Under the pieces are notes generated by a model. It was not told the origin of the DNA. It saw only the letters and a program-made list of their open reading frames with translations, and did no database searches. Below are positions 38,301-53,300 of a stretch of 64,000 nt of DNA, piece after piece; the first letter of the stretch is position 1; the number at the start of each line of letters is the position of its first letter. The DNA comes from Nemopilema nomurai (lineage: Eukaryota > Cnidaria > Scyphozoa > Rhizostomeae > Rhizostomatidae). The translations under genes were made by a program, and so were the position numbers. The stretch lies in assembly GCA_003864495.1 (NCBI GenBank), contig ML133388.1, positions 1,054,738 to 1,118,737 on the forward strand, read 5' to 3'.

Positions 38301-41300
38301 TCAGAAAAGCATGAAATTTTGGAAACTTCAAACAAGTTTGCTTACCTGCAGTTCAGAGTCATACGGAGAGGTTTGAGCAGAAAGGGTGAAAAACTTCGAG
38401 GCCCCTCCTCTCTTCTCCACCAATGTCCAATCTTGCTCTGAATCCCCAGCCTGGAGGGATCAATGCCGAAACATTGCAAACAAAACAATCATGCAATAAA
38501 ACCTAGCCATCCGCAAAAAGACAATAAATATTCATCATAGTAGGCCAACTAATTATAAGAGGTAATTATAACTAATTATATTATGGAGAATCTGCTAATT
38601 TTTAAAAAGCAAGATACCATTGAGAAAGAATTAAAATTGAGTCTCGAGTTCGAGGGTTAAGAAAAGATTTAAATCAGGTAAGAGAGAAAATTTCAGTGTC
38701 TGAAAACGTCAAGCGATTTTGTTCGAAAGCTGTTGCCCTTGAAGCAATGGTAAAAAATGTCCCACCATTTCATCGGATGCGTCCGTTATCCTGACCACTC
38801 TGGTCGGCCCATCGGTTGCAACACGAACAACGAGGGCCCCTGATCCAGGCCGCAATTTGTGTTTGCAAAGGCAGTTTTCGGCCGGCCATTTGCCTCCTGA
38901 AGGCCGCCGCAGTGGGGCTAGGACTGCCAGAGTGCCTGTTGACAAAAGCCGCAGAAAATGAGACGGGGCATGATTGACAAGATGACGAGGCGATCAACAT
39001 CATCATACATTATCATAAATTTCTGACACGAAAGTGGCAGATACAATGGTATGAGATACATGACATGCTGCCAAATTAAGTGTTTAGTTCGTCGTACTGA
39101 TAAAAAGACAAACGAAAAAGGAATGAAGAAAAGAACTGGATAAGTAATAATCTACTCACAAAGATAGCTAACAGACTAGAGTGGGTGGTAATATGACTAA
39201 AAATGTCGAAACTTTTGAAGAACGTGAAATGAGAAAGCAACAGTGACGTATCAAGCTGGCAAAAAACTTCCACGGTCAATATTTGAGTATAATAAATCAA
39301 CTAATGACAAGGGTCAAAATTCATATAAACATTTAAAGATAGCGAGTCATCGCGATAGAACGTTCTAATGAAGGATGAAAAATTTCAACTACCATCATGC
39401 AGGCCGCTGACGCCATCAAACGGCCTAACCGCCATGTTGACTAGGCCACATCGAAGAAGGCCATCCTGCAAAGGATGAGGCAAATTAATTGCAAAACCCA
39501 TCAAAAACTTTATAGAATTATCTGGATTTTATATCGTTACGTGGCATTTAACAATGTTCATTCATCTTAAAGGATATTTTGATATTTCAGTATTAAACAT
39601 GAAAGGAAAAATTATCAAAATAATTCTAGTTTGAAAGAATTAAGATTTTCAAAAAAAAGTTGATAGTTTCAAATCATCTTTCTATGTGGGGATCTCAAAA
39701 TAGCTTGTGAATGGAAAACTTTCATTATCATCATCATGTAAATCTACTGAGCAACAGTTCTTGAAAATTATTACCTCAAAGGTCCATGTTTGAGTCATTT
39801 CTCGTCTCGGATCCGACCTTGCAAGGACGAGTGGGGCGAACCCCCGTCTTTCTGAGTAGCTTCCAGCAATGTCCAAAACGAGGGAGCACTTTCCCTTTGG
39901 CGACGTCTGTCTGGGATCGAATGGCGACGAGGAGCCCACGTGCAGTAACTGGCCTTTGGCATTCATGCGCCACAGCTGCGACCGCTTGTGCAGGGCCTTG
40001 AGTGGACAAGGAAACAGAGCTACAATAATAATGTACCGAAGGGCGATGAAAATCTAGCACAAGAGACTGTGCATGCTAAACGATAGGGTTCTAAAGCGAT
40101 GACATCACCAAAATCATCATACAAATTTTTTAATTCTGATCCCATAACACGAAAGAGCACCATGAAATACCTCTAAATAGGCAAAGTTAGTCAATTGTGT
40201 GACAAATTGGCAGAAATATGGCCACAAGGGTATCGGTTTTGCCCCATCAAACCTCTGCTTGTGGTCCTTGTTCATATATTTCATTAGCCATATCTTAACC
40301 AATTTTAGACATATTTGCCCAATTGTGCACATTGGTAAGTATTTCATGATGATTTCATTATGTTTTGTTTTCCAAAATTTAAAAATTCTAAAAATAGATT
40401 TCGGTGGCGTCATACTTTAGAACTCTATAAACACTTCAATTAGCATCCAGGGGGTCATGTTGGTAGACAAAGATGTACACCGCCAAGAAGTTAAGTAAAC
40501 AAATAAGAGAACAGTACCTTGCGACTGAGAATGACCTTTTGCCCTTCCACCACATCAAGAACAAGGTGCCTGTCCTTGAAGGATGACTCTAGGCCCATGA
40601 AGGCTCCGTGGTTACAGTTGTCTGTCATGCAGTCATACCTGAAAAGTCAACATTGTCAATGTCATCATTGACAGAATGCTAAACGGGACAAACTCTCCTT
40701 CTTCAATTATCAAGCTAAGAAAAATTACAGAATAGTGATTTTAAACACAAAAGAAATTTTCATAAACAGGGCTTACGGCAAAATAGCTGCTTGTGAAAAT
40801 ACTTGGTAAATCTCAATTTCAAAAATATCATATACACATCTATAAAGATGAAGTGTTTTACAATTCCCAGTAATTTAAACCAACACCAACTATCGACCAT
40901 AATGAAAAAATACCCACAAGATATGAGTATACCACACTTTCACAGTTAAACAGTGGAGAGAATGAATTGCACCGAAGTTACTTCCAAAGTAATTCAATTT
41001 CGAATTGACTTACAATTATCTCACAAACAGATAGCGTTGGTAAACGCCTGATGAGGAATCTCTACTTACGGGCTGAAAGTGCTTCCAAGCGCAATGTAAA
41101 TGGCATTCTGATAATACAAACGAGGCAGGTCTCGATTCAGAGTCATCATGTCATAATTGTCTGACATTTCCCCAAATGCACTAATGGCCAATGTGGCACC
41201 CAACGAAGGTTCGTCTAGCGCATATGGTACTGTTAAAAAGCAACATAATGATAATAATTTACTTGTATTATCTTTCCTACACTATGCTGCCTATCTGATC

Positions 41301-44300
41301 ATTAGATGACGTAATAACATGAGTTCTAGTAGGACACAAGAGGGAAAATTGAGAACATGACAAGATATAGGCCTTTAGGATAAAAGTAAATTGAGGATTT
41401 AGTCTCTCTTGGGTGTATTAACATGCATCTGACATTTTCACGAGTGTAGAAAAGAGCTTTAACCTTGCTTTGCCTAGTTCGATATGTCTGACTACACTGT
41501 CTGCCTAAAAACCATCTCTAGCCCCGTTTTGTTATGATGCAGTATTGCAGTAATGATGCAGTAAATTTGAATGGTGTCTAATTTTCTCATATAACTCATA
41601 AAGATATGACGAAAATCAGAACAATCAGCCCTGCCCCCTTAGAAAGAGAATGAGCTATGCCAAAAGCATTCCATTGCCTTCTCGTTGAGCCTTGTTTTGG
41701 TCACAGGGCCTCAGATTAGTCACTGGGCCTCTAGCGAGTTCCACACTGAATGAATGCAGGTATTTTAATCAATTTTACTTGGGGACCCAATGTTAATATC
41801 TAAGCATGAAGGCTCATACCACTGTGCTTTGGCTTAAGTATACATCGGTGAGAGCGGTCCTTGTTTTTGCTTTGCCAGAATGTCACCTCGACCTAAAATA
41901 CGAGCACAATGGGAGATGATACCAAATTATGCCCTTCTTTTAAAAAAACCAGAATCTTAAGTCAGACAGTCAACACTCACCAATTAAAATGTAGCTTGAA
42001 GCAATGTTGCGAAAGAGGAACCTCAAAATCAAAATCATAACTGAAAGAGGAAAGGGTTGACCAACCTTTGACAAATTGTCGATTCTAAATGGAGGCGGGA
42101 GTTTGTCTGTATCAGCAATAATCACGTGGTACGTCGCTCCTTCCAGGACAACCTCGACCCGCAGGAACATAAAGCAAGCGCTTTCACTAGATCTGGCAAA
42201 TGAAAAAGTGATTGTTATCATTACTGCATTTTACAGGTTGCTAAATATTGTGGTTGGCTTAACATATCGGAAAGGGCCAAAACGGGTAAACAAGTTTCGA
42301 ATCGTGGCGAGCAATTATAAAAACTGGCTGGCAAAATGGAAACGTGTTATTGACTAATAACAAGAGACCATGAAAAGATGAGCCTAGTCTATTATGATTC
42401 AGTTTCAAAAAAGCCAAAAAGGATTCAGCATGTAGAAATCAAATTTAAGGCATCACACATCTCCACATCCATATCACAGAAGCACAGCAAACTTTGTTCG
42501 TGCTTTATAATTTCTCTTCAACATTCGTGAATGATTCTTATGAGATGACCTAGAACTTGGGACAATGTATATGGCAACCTATGGTCAAGACGTATGGTCA
42601 ATAAAGACCAAATTACAGTCATAACAAAAGGAAAAATGCTGAGAAAATAGCTTCAGTGGCAAACCTCATGTTGACATGAAATGAACATTCTTTGTCGATC
42701 TTGAATCCACCTGACCAATAGCAGTGACCAACGTCGTGCAGCCTAACAAGGAATTAAACTTCAGTTCCTGGAAACTGCTATAAACAGACTTTGACAATCA
42801 AGGCACACTTCCATTAGATGAAAAGCTGATTAAGTAACACTAACACAAGTTTAAAAAGTGTTACAAGAGGATTGCAAAAATTGAGACACAAGTGCTATCG
42901 AAGACACTAATTCATGGTGAAAACGTATTGCGAAAATATATCTGCTGGTTGTTAGGAAGAGCCTAAAAGTGGATGTTCCTTTTGGAATGTCTCCTGAGGT
43001 CAAAATTTTTTTATCCCCATTCTCGGGGCCTAGGTTTACTAAGTTTGGCTTATGCTAGCTTATTTCGTAATTCTGTACTTCAAACCCAAAGAAAGCCTAA
43101 GGCAGAAATTATATGGATCACGAACTTTAAGAAAAATAGAAAGAACTTGGAAATAAAAAGACAAAATGTATCGAAAATATGTGTAGAAATATGTAAATAT
43201 GTATGAAAATATGCAACGAATAGAAAATATATATCTGCGTAGAGGAAAACTATCGATTAACAAAAGGAATTAATATTCAAATTTTCTGAAATTATTTACA
43301 ACCGTGATAATTGTTAGACCCTGTCCCTGAAATAGAGAGCAAAATGGGCTACAGGAAAAAGGAGACTAGCTTGGCGAATAACTTGCAAGTAAAGAGATTA
43401 GGGAAATACGATTGATATTGCTTTGGTCATCCCTAAAAAGTCGTAGCTTGAAAGAAGAGAAGATTGGTGAAGAATGGGTTTATAGATGATACAAACCTGA
43501 CACACAACAAGGGGTCGAAATCAGACCTTGGCCAATGGAAAAGAGTAATAGCTCCGGGTAAGCTGATCACGCAGCCTTCTGGACTTACAGTTCCCTTAAA
43601 TGACAAAAACTGCGCATGAAAAAGTAAGAAAACAGAATAGGCGACTCGCAAAGATACCAGTAAATGTTTTATATAGCAACACGTCTGGAGTATACAGGGT
43701 CATGCAAAAGAGTAACATTCGCAATAAGAGCATAGATTAACAAACACCAGGGTATCAAGAGCATCAAGTTGCTGTTCAAAAGAATTACGTACCTGCTCTT
43801 GTACCATGTGCCTTTGAGCAAATGCAAGCGAGTATTTGGATCGGTTCTCCAGTTGGAATTTGGTGACAAACGATACGATTCTCGTGCAAGACAACTGGCC
43901 TTGACCAAACACTGAGTTGATCCCGATATCAAAGGTTCTACAAGATGCAAAATGCAGGTGCTTTTAGAAAATGCAATATCAGTTGGAAAACATCACTTAT
44001 CATATTATATTAGATATGCAACTTTCAGAAAACTATCTCGCTAGAAGTTAAGGCAAAGAAATTTCATCCAATAGGGATTCCTGTGCTTTCTTCCTATACA
44101 AAAAAGACCTTGTTGGTAGATGCTTTGGGGCTGCAAGTTTATTCTGCACAGAAAAAAGCGTACAACATACATTTCTGGCTTGTTCCCTCCTTGTCGCACG
44201 TAAAGCGTCCGGTGGTCTCGTACACTTTCCAAAGAAAATGAGTTGCACCTAAAAGATTCAAAGACTTGTCAGGGCCATACAGTTACCAATCCTAACCACA

Positions 44301-47300
44301 AACTTGTATTGCAATAAACAATTCTAAGGCACTACAATAAGTGGCGCAATGTTGACATGTATAGTCTCAAGAGAAAGGTATATGATGCATGTATCATACA
44401 TGTCAATGTATATTCTTACCATAGTGGTCCTTGGTACATGTATCTTCCGGCCCTCATTTGGCAGCGAAACATTGACTCCTCGTCGACGTAGGAGAAAAGC
44501 AGTGGGGTCAGGCTACGGGCTCGCTCGTGCTCCTCAAACTGGCCAGCTGCCTCTACGGTCTCACCCTCTCTTCTGAAGATGAGTGGGATGCCAGTCTTGT
44601 TCACCAGCCAATACGGAGAGTAGACCGATATCTGTGCGAAAATCCAATGGAAAAAACTAGGATTGTGTTTTTAGAGAAAGGTGGGAGGTGAAGGGGAAAT
44701 TAAGAACTCTAAAATCGGGGTTCATTGATAAAATGGCTTTGGATACAAAAGCAACGATGCCTTTAAGAATGACGTGATTTACTAATCCACGTTAATAAGT
44801 GAATGAGCATCGCGGTAGTCTGGGGAAGAGTTTTAAAACGTGACGTCAGTAGCAACAATGGAGCAGTTGCAAGAGAAGCTTGTTTCACAGGTTACGTCAT
44901 TTTCCAAACCATTCTTGACAATACAAAGCGAAATTTCCCATATCAAATCCTTCGTGACTACACTGCTTAAAAAGGCGATAAGCCAAAGCGAAAAGGAAGA
45001 TGATTTCTACCTTGGCAGAGCTCATCTCGTGCTCGATCTTTAGATTCAGAATGATTGGTCTTCCTTGGACATCGAGGAGTTTCACTGGAATGACTGCTGG
45101 GTCAATGCGGTATCTTGTTGAGATTCTTACGTACTCAAATCTTGTGTGACTCTCAAACGAAAACCCAATCTCGAAAGTGTTTCTTGCATCCACCTTTTAT
45201 TGTGATGAAAGATAGAAGATAGTCATTCTTGCATGGAAACAATAGCGAAACCGATCTGATCCTAATGTTATGCTAGTTAGATGTCTGCATGTTCTTGACT
45301 GTTAAACACACAAAATGATACAATATGATATTATAGTAACGAAAACAAACAATCTACTAATGGTGTTTCAAAATTCAAAACAATTTGACCACAGTTATTA
45401 AACCCAAACAAACTTAAAAATCGTACACATCAGCTTGTTTATAATCAAAACATACATAACCCTTTGTATGTGAATACCATCTTTATATAATGGGATAAGT
45501 TCATATCTGTATGTATAATAAAATGGGGTTTTCATACTTTCATATGTCTGTACATAATACACATGCAAAACTGTTATGGCATTACGAAGGCAATCAGTTT
45601 TAGCATGCAGCGTCAACCTTTTCAACCAGTTATGACGTATTGGCTGCCAAGACATAGACTGCTTCTACGATTAAAGTTGAAGCGCTTACACTGTGCAAAG
45701 GAACGGACTTTCCCGACTTTATCCTTTCCCGTTTGGCACCCCCCTTGATTATGTACAGAAGCTCAACGGGCAGGAGGTTGACTAACACCAAATGATGGAC
45801 AAGGCTGATCGTGTGGCCGGGGGGCATGAAGACTTTCTTCTCGATGGCTTCAGTGAAGTTCGATGGCTTGTCGACTGGAAAACCTTCGCGCAGCACAAAA
45901 CAAGCAAACCTGTAGGAACCACAAAATGGATGATCAAATTCAAACAGAATATGATATAATAATCAATATGTATAATAACATGAAACAGTATGATATTGGA
46001 ACATTTAATCTCCAATTTAATGTAAACTAGAATTACAAGTCTCACCTTTACAAAGTAATTTGCAAATGGCTAGCCTGGGTTTACAAAGAAAATAACTACA
46101 ACAAGCACAAATAAATTAAGAAAGAAAGGTCAGAGTGTTTATCCTTTGCCGGTTTTTAATGTTGTCTGTAATAATAAAATTAATAATTATGATTATTATG
46201 AGTTATATTGCTTTGGAATCACAGTCCTAGTGATGAGCTACGAAAAGAACATGTCGGGGTTCTTGCAAGGCAACAGTCATCAAACATTTGGATTAACATT
46301 TGGAGTAAGATATTTAAACTAGAAAATTGTTCGAAGACATTGAAATATTATAAGTACAAAAGAATGAGAATGATACTGTTCAAGCAGAAAGGTTGCGCGA
46401 GAAAAGAATACAGAAATGGCAAAAAATGAAATTTTTTGCGCAGATTTTGGAAGATATAAATGATTGTATAAAGCAGATGGTATGTAAATAAAGTATGTAG
46501 GTTGCTTCCCCATATGTAGGCATCACTTGCTCGTATAATAAGTTGGTGAACCTCCAAACAATAGAGAAAGCTGCGTAAAGGAATATTACACGTGAGCTGA
46601 TACAAATGAGGCATTGATGAGTTTATTTCTGAATTGATTATAGATCCATTCATTTTTACATCTGCCTAATCCGTATCAAAGTCTTCAACCTCATTGCAAT
46701 GATGTTTACAAAATCAAAACGGGCGACTCTTCCCATAGATGAACACTGGAAACCAAATACCTGAAGTTACTCTTCTGTTTTCCTTGACATTCTCGCAAAT
46801 AGCCACGCCCCTCATACGGTTTCACGACGTCCCTCCATTCCAGCCTGTCCTCGCAATAGTCAAAGTTCCCGATCGAAGCCGGACGGACATATAAACTCCA
46901 CTGCACGTTTGAAACCGGCACGGGAAAGGACGCACCCGGATTCAAAACCGGAAACTTAATACCGGTATCTTCGGATACATTTTCCGCCCATACCTCCATC
47001 GGAACATCGAGTTTGTTGGAGATTATGAGTGAGGAGCGAACTGTGATAACCTTCCGGGCTCCTTCCAAGGACACAGCAAAGACGAGCCGGAGAGAAGAGG
47101 ATCTCAGGGTTTGGACGCCCCCCGGGTTGTCTTGGGCGGGCAGGACGTGTCTGAAGAAATCGCCGACTTTGTCAACAGTGACGGGGGTGCTTGGCTGCCA
47201 ACCATTGACTTGAACAACAATCTGGTGGACTTTGAGTTTGTGGGTGCCCTGCAGTGGGAAACATAGGCATGAGTATAACCCAGTATGTGAACGCATGGCG

Positions 47301-50300
47301 AAAAGGTCTCTTTGAGATCAAGTGAAATAGTTTTTATTATTTTTCGTCCCTTTGCACACACGAGAGTTACTTTTGCCTCAGCTAGCATTTGCAAAAATAT
47401 CTCTGAAACACAATCACAACTGCATTGAATGTAGGTAACGTTCAGTGTCTAATTAAAAATGTTTACAGTTTATAATTAGAGTAAGATATTGGTAGGGCAT
47501 GGAAGACATTCTGAAGATGATATATTCGAAAATAGTCTTTTCTATTTAAGCTTAGAGGCAGTAATCCCTTGAGCATTCACTGAGAGCTAAGAGTAATACC
47601 TTACATGTACCGGATACTGGTTTAGAGCTCAAAGTGTGAGAAATTTTTCATTTCTTAGAAGAGTACGATTATGTACGAGAAGGACAAAACTTTAGATCAC
47701 AACCAACAAATTTCTACACATTTAGGATGAAATGATTTATTAATAGTCTACAGAATGAAATAGCTAACACATTTTTCATATGAAATCAAAGCTTGGAGAG
47801 TATTTCTCATTCAGACAGCCCTTCTGAGTGCGGAGGAGCCATCGCAGCATCAGCCACGCAACTACGCAAGCTATGAGAAACTCCACTGCGCACTACCCAC
47901 CTTGTGTCGCATTTTGTCTCTCGATTCAAATCTAACTGGCACCTCCTCCTCCGCGGCTACCTCTCTCCACGTGTGCACAGCTTCAGCTTGTGATTTCTTT
48001 CTCCCGTCGTCGCTTTTTGAATTGGAAGTACCAACAGCCTTAGTGGGGGAAGTTATCAGAGTCCCGAAGGAAATCTGGCACCCACTTCGGTTGCGAAGCA
48101 GAAATGGCACAAACGGTGCTCTCTTCTTCGCCAATGAAGATTTATTTTCCTTCGAATCCGCACCGCTCTCGACTTGGCCTTTTAAATAATCTTCAGTCCA
48201 GGATGACTTTGTGCTGTATATCATTTCAAGCAACGCTGACGTAACATTCAGGTCCAGTCTCTCTGGAGCTGCAGACGAAACATTGTTTTGTTAATGAAGA
48301 ATTCAAAATTTTACGACAGATATATGAATTGAAGCTGCAAGGCAACTTCGTATTTTTGTCCACGTATTTTTGTCTATTTTTGTAAATCTGTGGCATAGCA
48401 ACTGTGGAACAGAATGCTGGAAACAAAAATTGGTAGCCAAGCTTACAACTTCAAACCAATTTATCCCAGCGGGTTCGCCGATAACCAAACAGGTCTTTTT
48501 CTTCATCTTCTTCGACGGTAATCATTTATAAGACCAAGAAAGACGTCAGGCTACAATACTCATTTGTTGATTAGTCTTATACAAACATTGTTGCCAAACA
48601 CATATACAAGATACAAGTTGCCAAGCATTGACTATAGTTGTTTTTTTCTATCAGTAAGCAGGTCAACAGCATGGTTTCTTTGAACGTCATTCACGAAAGA
48701 CTTACCGTGAAGTTTGACGTAAGTGCGTTCTCCCTTCTTGGCCGTCTTTCCAGTCCTATGCCACTGCACAGTGCACTTCCAAGGCTCAATGAAGGGCTCC
48801 CATCCCGACACATTCCTGTTATAGTAATCTCCCATGACAGTGGCGTGGGATGTGCCTTCCCCCGTGTGCTGCAGATCATGCCAAAGGTGCAGATTGCTCA
48901 AGAGGATCTCCACCAGGGGGATGTCGTTATTTCCGCAGTCGTCGATTAGACAAAAGCTCAACACTGTTCCGGTGACCTGTAGCAAATGACACCGCAAAGT
49001 AAGACATGGCTTGCGTTGCTAGTAGGACGCTGCGATGCAGCAATCAATTTAGGGAAAATAGGTTTCACTGGAAAGAATAGATGTCCCTTTAACGTTTAGG
49101 GGCGTGACAGTCTGATACCTAACTAACTTATTGATTCGCGAACTAGTTGGACAAGGCTTGCAGGACGGGTCGTAGTATGCATCCGATGGAAACTCCCAAT
49201 CCTAGAAATCAGTTGTTACAGAATCAACTTAAACTTTCACAACGAAAGACGTTCCCTAGTAAACAAACAGCAAATTCACCTCGAACCCCGCCAGAGCGAT
49301 GCCCTCCCCTTGTTCCTTATCGGGTGCTGCTTGTACTTCCCTCGAGCTTGTAGATGTAGTGCTCAGCGCAAGACTATCCTCGTCAGTATAAATAGGCTTC
49401 TGTGAAATAAGAAGGGAATCTGGGCATGGCTCATTCTCCGCCGATGAATTAGAGTCTTCCAGCGCCTTGCTGTCGTCAGATTTATCCATGGCTTGGCTAA
49501 TTTGCTTTTGAGCGGATTCGAAGATTCTCAAGAACAACTTGATGTCGTGATACGATAGTCGGACATTCAGCTGTGAGTGAAAATGAACCTGAAAGAGTAA
49601 GACGCCTTGTGTTGATGTAAGTATATGTCAGAAGTTAACAACGTTATAGGCAACTCGGTAAGGCACGCTGGAAATTATCGCAATGGCAAAGAACTTCTTA
49701 CAAGAAACAAAGCAATTCTCTGGTTCAATTTTCACCTCCAATTTATTCTTAATCAATAGCTCTGAGTCAATATGTCAAAGTTCTTACAACATCAGTCGTC
49801 ATCATTATGGTAGACCAGTGACTTGCTTCTTATAGTATGTGAATTTCACAATATCGAAATGACAACAATGCAGACCCTTGCTACTCGAATATTATAAAAA
49901 AGGGGCAACTCCCAGGTGACTGAGCATTTGGTGCGTAAAATATGCTCACGCCTTTACATGACATGGAAATGCAGTAGGAGATCTCATATTCTAAAAGGAA
50001 ACTTCACTCGTGCACACAGTACTTAACGCAAGGGGTTGGAGCTTTAGGAAAGTTACGCATCATGGTAGCGGCTGATAATAGCGGCTCATAATTGCGGCTG
50101 ATAGTGGCGGCTCAAGATAGCGGCTCATATTTGCGGCTGATAGTGGCGGCTCAAGGTAGCGGCCCATATTTGCGGCTGATAGTAGCGCTGCAGGCAAAAT
50201 TACCTCTAATGTTGGCTTCACCTGCATTGCTCCAAGCAATCCTTTGTTTACAGCCTGGCTTTTCAACTTCGCCGCGGAGTTCAACTCAATCAGAACAGTG

Positions 50301-53300
50301 ACTGGATCAATGATTGACAGTGCGGTCTCATCGATGCTCGCCAGAATGCAGGAGAAGACCTCCAAGCTTTGAAGGCTGATTGTCAGCGGCCTTTCTGAGA
50401 AGTGATTCGGGCGGTAGGCCAAAACTGCAGTGGTCTGAAATGAGAAATGGAATTCATTGAAATTCAGTTTCCAGTTAAGCTGCTCTACCCACATAAACTT
50501 ATCCTCTGATAGAGAAATATGCATTAACAATTAAACCTTTAACCGGTTACTAAAATTACCGTACAGATTTAGAACTTCATTCAGTGTCTAATGGGCAACA
50601 CGTTGTAATGATCCAATGTCACTAGCTTCAGGTGAGATGGAACAGCTTGGACCAAACGAAAACCGAGTACAAGCAGATGGAAAAATGAAAGATTATTGAT
50701 GTCTCAGATAATGTATGGAAGTGCGAGCTAGTGAATAGAAGTTCAAACTCCTACCTCAGCCTAACTGATTCCAGTTCAACTAGTAGCATTAACGCCACCT
50801 ATTTTCTAAATTTTAGACTTCTAAATCCCGATGATGGTGCCTACTTGAAGTACACATTGCCATCTTGAACTGCTCTTCACTTCACTTTTATAATAAGCAA
50901 GCATGTATAATAAACTTTCTTACCTGCAGTATAACAGCGGCAGTGTCCATGGAAGAATTGTCTTCAACAACGATAATCTCAGTGTCCGTCATATTGACTT
51001 TCAGCTCAAATTGCTTGACATCCTGGAAATTGATCGAATAGGCAAAAGGCGGTCGAGGCTTCATCAAAACACTAACAAGGTCAAAAGGTAGAGGACAGCT
51101 AGGAAAGTCATTCGACGAATCCCATTCAAAAGAGTTTTGACTTACCTTCAAATCTTTCAAAAATAAGTAAGGCATACCAGCTAAGCCAATCAAAATGTTT
51201 ACACTTTAAAGACAAGGTGCGTGGCAATACCAATATCACCACTCGCTAAAATATCTTAAAATAATTAGGCATCAAAGGCCATGGCATTAAGTCAAAATAG
51301 GCCACCATCCCTTTGAATGAGAGAGGCAGAAGGGCGCTGTTTTGAAGATAGAGAAGAAATATCAAGCACACTGCCTATTATATTGCTGAGATTGCCGTTC
51401 TCTAAGTAGAAGTCAATGATGTAGCCTCTCACCGTCTTTCTTGGGGTAGTTGATGCTTTTGTGATTATTCCCGATGGTGGGTGAACTTCTCCAGAGCTAG
51501 GTGAAAGCAGGTCTTCTGCTTTGGACTTGATTTGAAATTCCTTTTGCTTTTGCTCTATGATAGAAAAGGTGAATATAAAATAGGACGTTAAAAGGCTTTT
51601 AGGAGTAAAATATGGATATAAGGCTTTCCCAGGTTATATAAGTGGCCAAATCAACGTGATTTCCAAGTGGTGATAAAAGCGTAGGGCTACAAATCAGTTA
51701 AATCTTTAGCTTTGATATTTATTAGCATAGGATTTCAAAAATCATTCAGGCTATCAATAATGATGATGAAAAAGTCCAATTCAGAACAATTACAGAAGAA
51801 AATTTTACTAGAACGCAAAACCTAAGAAAAATGGTAATTTTGGTAGGTCGCCAAACATCAGAAAAAAGGATATTTCGCTGGAACGCAAATTTGGAAAGAA
51901 AGGAAATTTTGTCAAGTCGCAAAAAAACTCACCGTTGAACTCATTTTCCTCTTTCCTTGTAATGAAATCCCATGTTTGCATTAGAAAATCGAGGATGACA
52001 ATAATTTTACTTCTATTGAACAGGCAAGTGATGTGTGTTTTACTTTTCGTATCCAAGTAATGCACCTCGAATTGCAAAATCCTTTCTAACAGTGAATCGC
52101 TGTATTTGCTGCTTGGTTCCAATATTCTCGTGAAGACATTGCTGCAGTTTTTATCTGCGGAAGAGACGCAAACCTCAGTAAAAAAGGCACTATGAACAGT
52201 GAATGCAAAGAACCTTGAAAAGCACTCACATGCTGACATATGAAGAGCATGTAAGACCATTTTGTAATTTGCTTAATGTTAATAAAATAATACAGAAGCA
52301 TTTTGTAAATACAAAAATTGCATTTTTATAGCCGAGAGATCTTCCCTTCAAATATTACACTTTCCAAGAAAACAATCTAAATATACTATGAATAATATGT
52401 TAATAATATGTACATTGTGTTAATACAAAGAAATAGGTTCACCCGAAGGTAAGTAGTACATTTAAACAAGCGGTACTTATATCGGTACTAAGGGACTTAA
52501 ACCTCCGCATCTTAATTTTCTACTCTTCTAACTGATTTCTTTTCACTTTCAACACACTTTCTGGTCATTTCCTATACGTTTCCTAATCACCTGCTAAACG
52601 TTTTCTTATAATTCTCATCAAAGCATTTGTATCGACCCGCAATGGGCTGTTAAATGTATTTTTTGATGATAAAAGTAGCACATATGTCAAAGACGATTAG
52701 CTAAAACCAACGACAACAAACCTTTAGTCCGTATGTCGTGTAGAAGGACCCCATGAGAGACTAGATCCATGGACTTTGAGCCGTCGGAGAATGACTCGTA
52801 CACAAATTTCGACTGCACGAAATCCAGCTTGCCCAGCTGCCCTGAAGCTTCAGATTTCGTGGGGATGGCACCAAACGAAAACTTTGGTATCATCTCAATG
52901 GTAACGTTGACAAGACTCAGAGACATACTAAGTGTTGTCCACATTGCATCAGACTCGACAGCCTTTTTGGGATGAAAAAGATGGGCACCAAATAATTATT
53001 TATTCAAGATTATCCTTTTACATTACACACTCTGCAAACAAGACCAATATTTTCTGGGTTGCTTTTCAGATTAGAAATATCTTCTTCGTGCGTAGATTTT
53101 CCTACTTATGCGTCTTGGCAAGGTGTTTATTTTTAAATTGCATTGTGCTATGAGGCATAAAGACGAAGGTACAGTTCCCCAAAATGTGAAACCTTGTAGC
53201 TGAATAAATGGTACAAAGATCATTGAGATAAACCGCTCACTGTTGCCAAAAGGAATTGCTAAATCTTCGGCAGTGATTGCTAAATCTACAACTAATTTCT

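Noticed and set aside
48435..48505. Exon-like stretch on the minus strand ending in GAAGTT|GTAAGC
   Set aside because: The flanking VPS13D exons join directly in phase (LH then APERLDLNV) as in the human protein, so this is intron.
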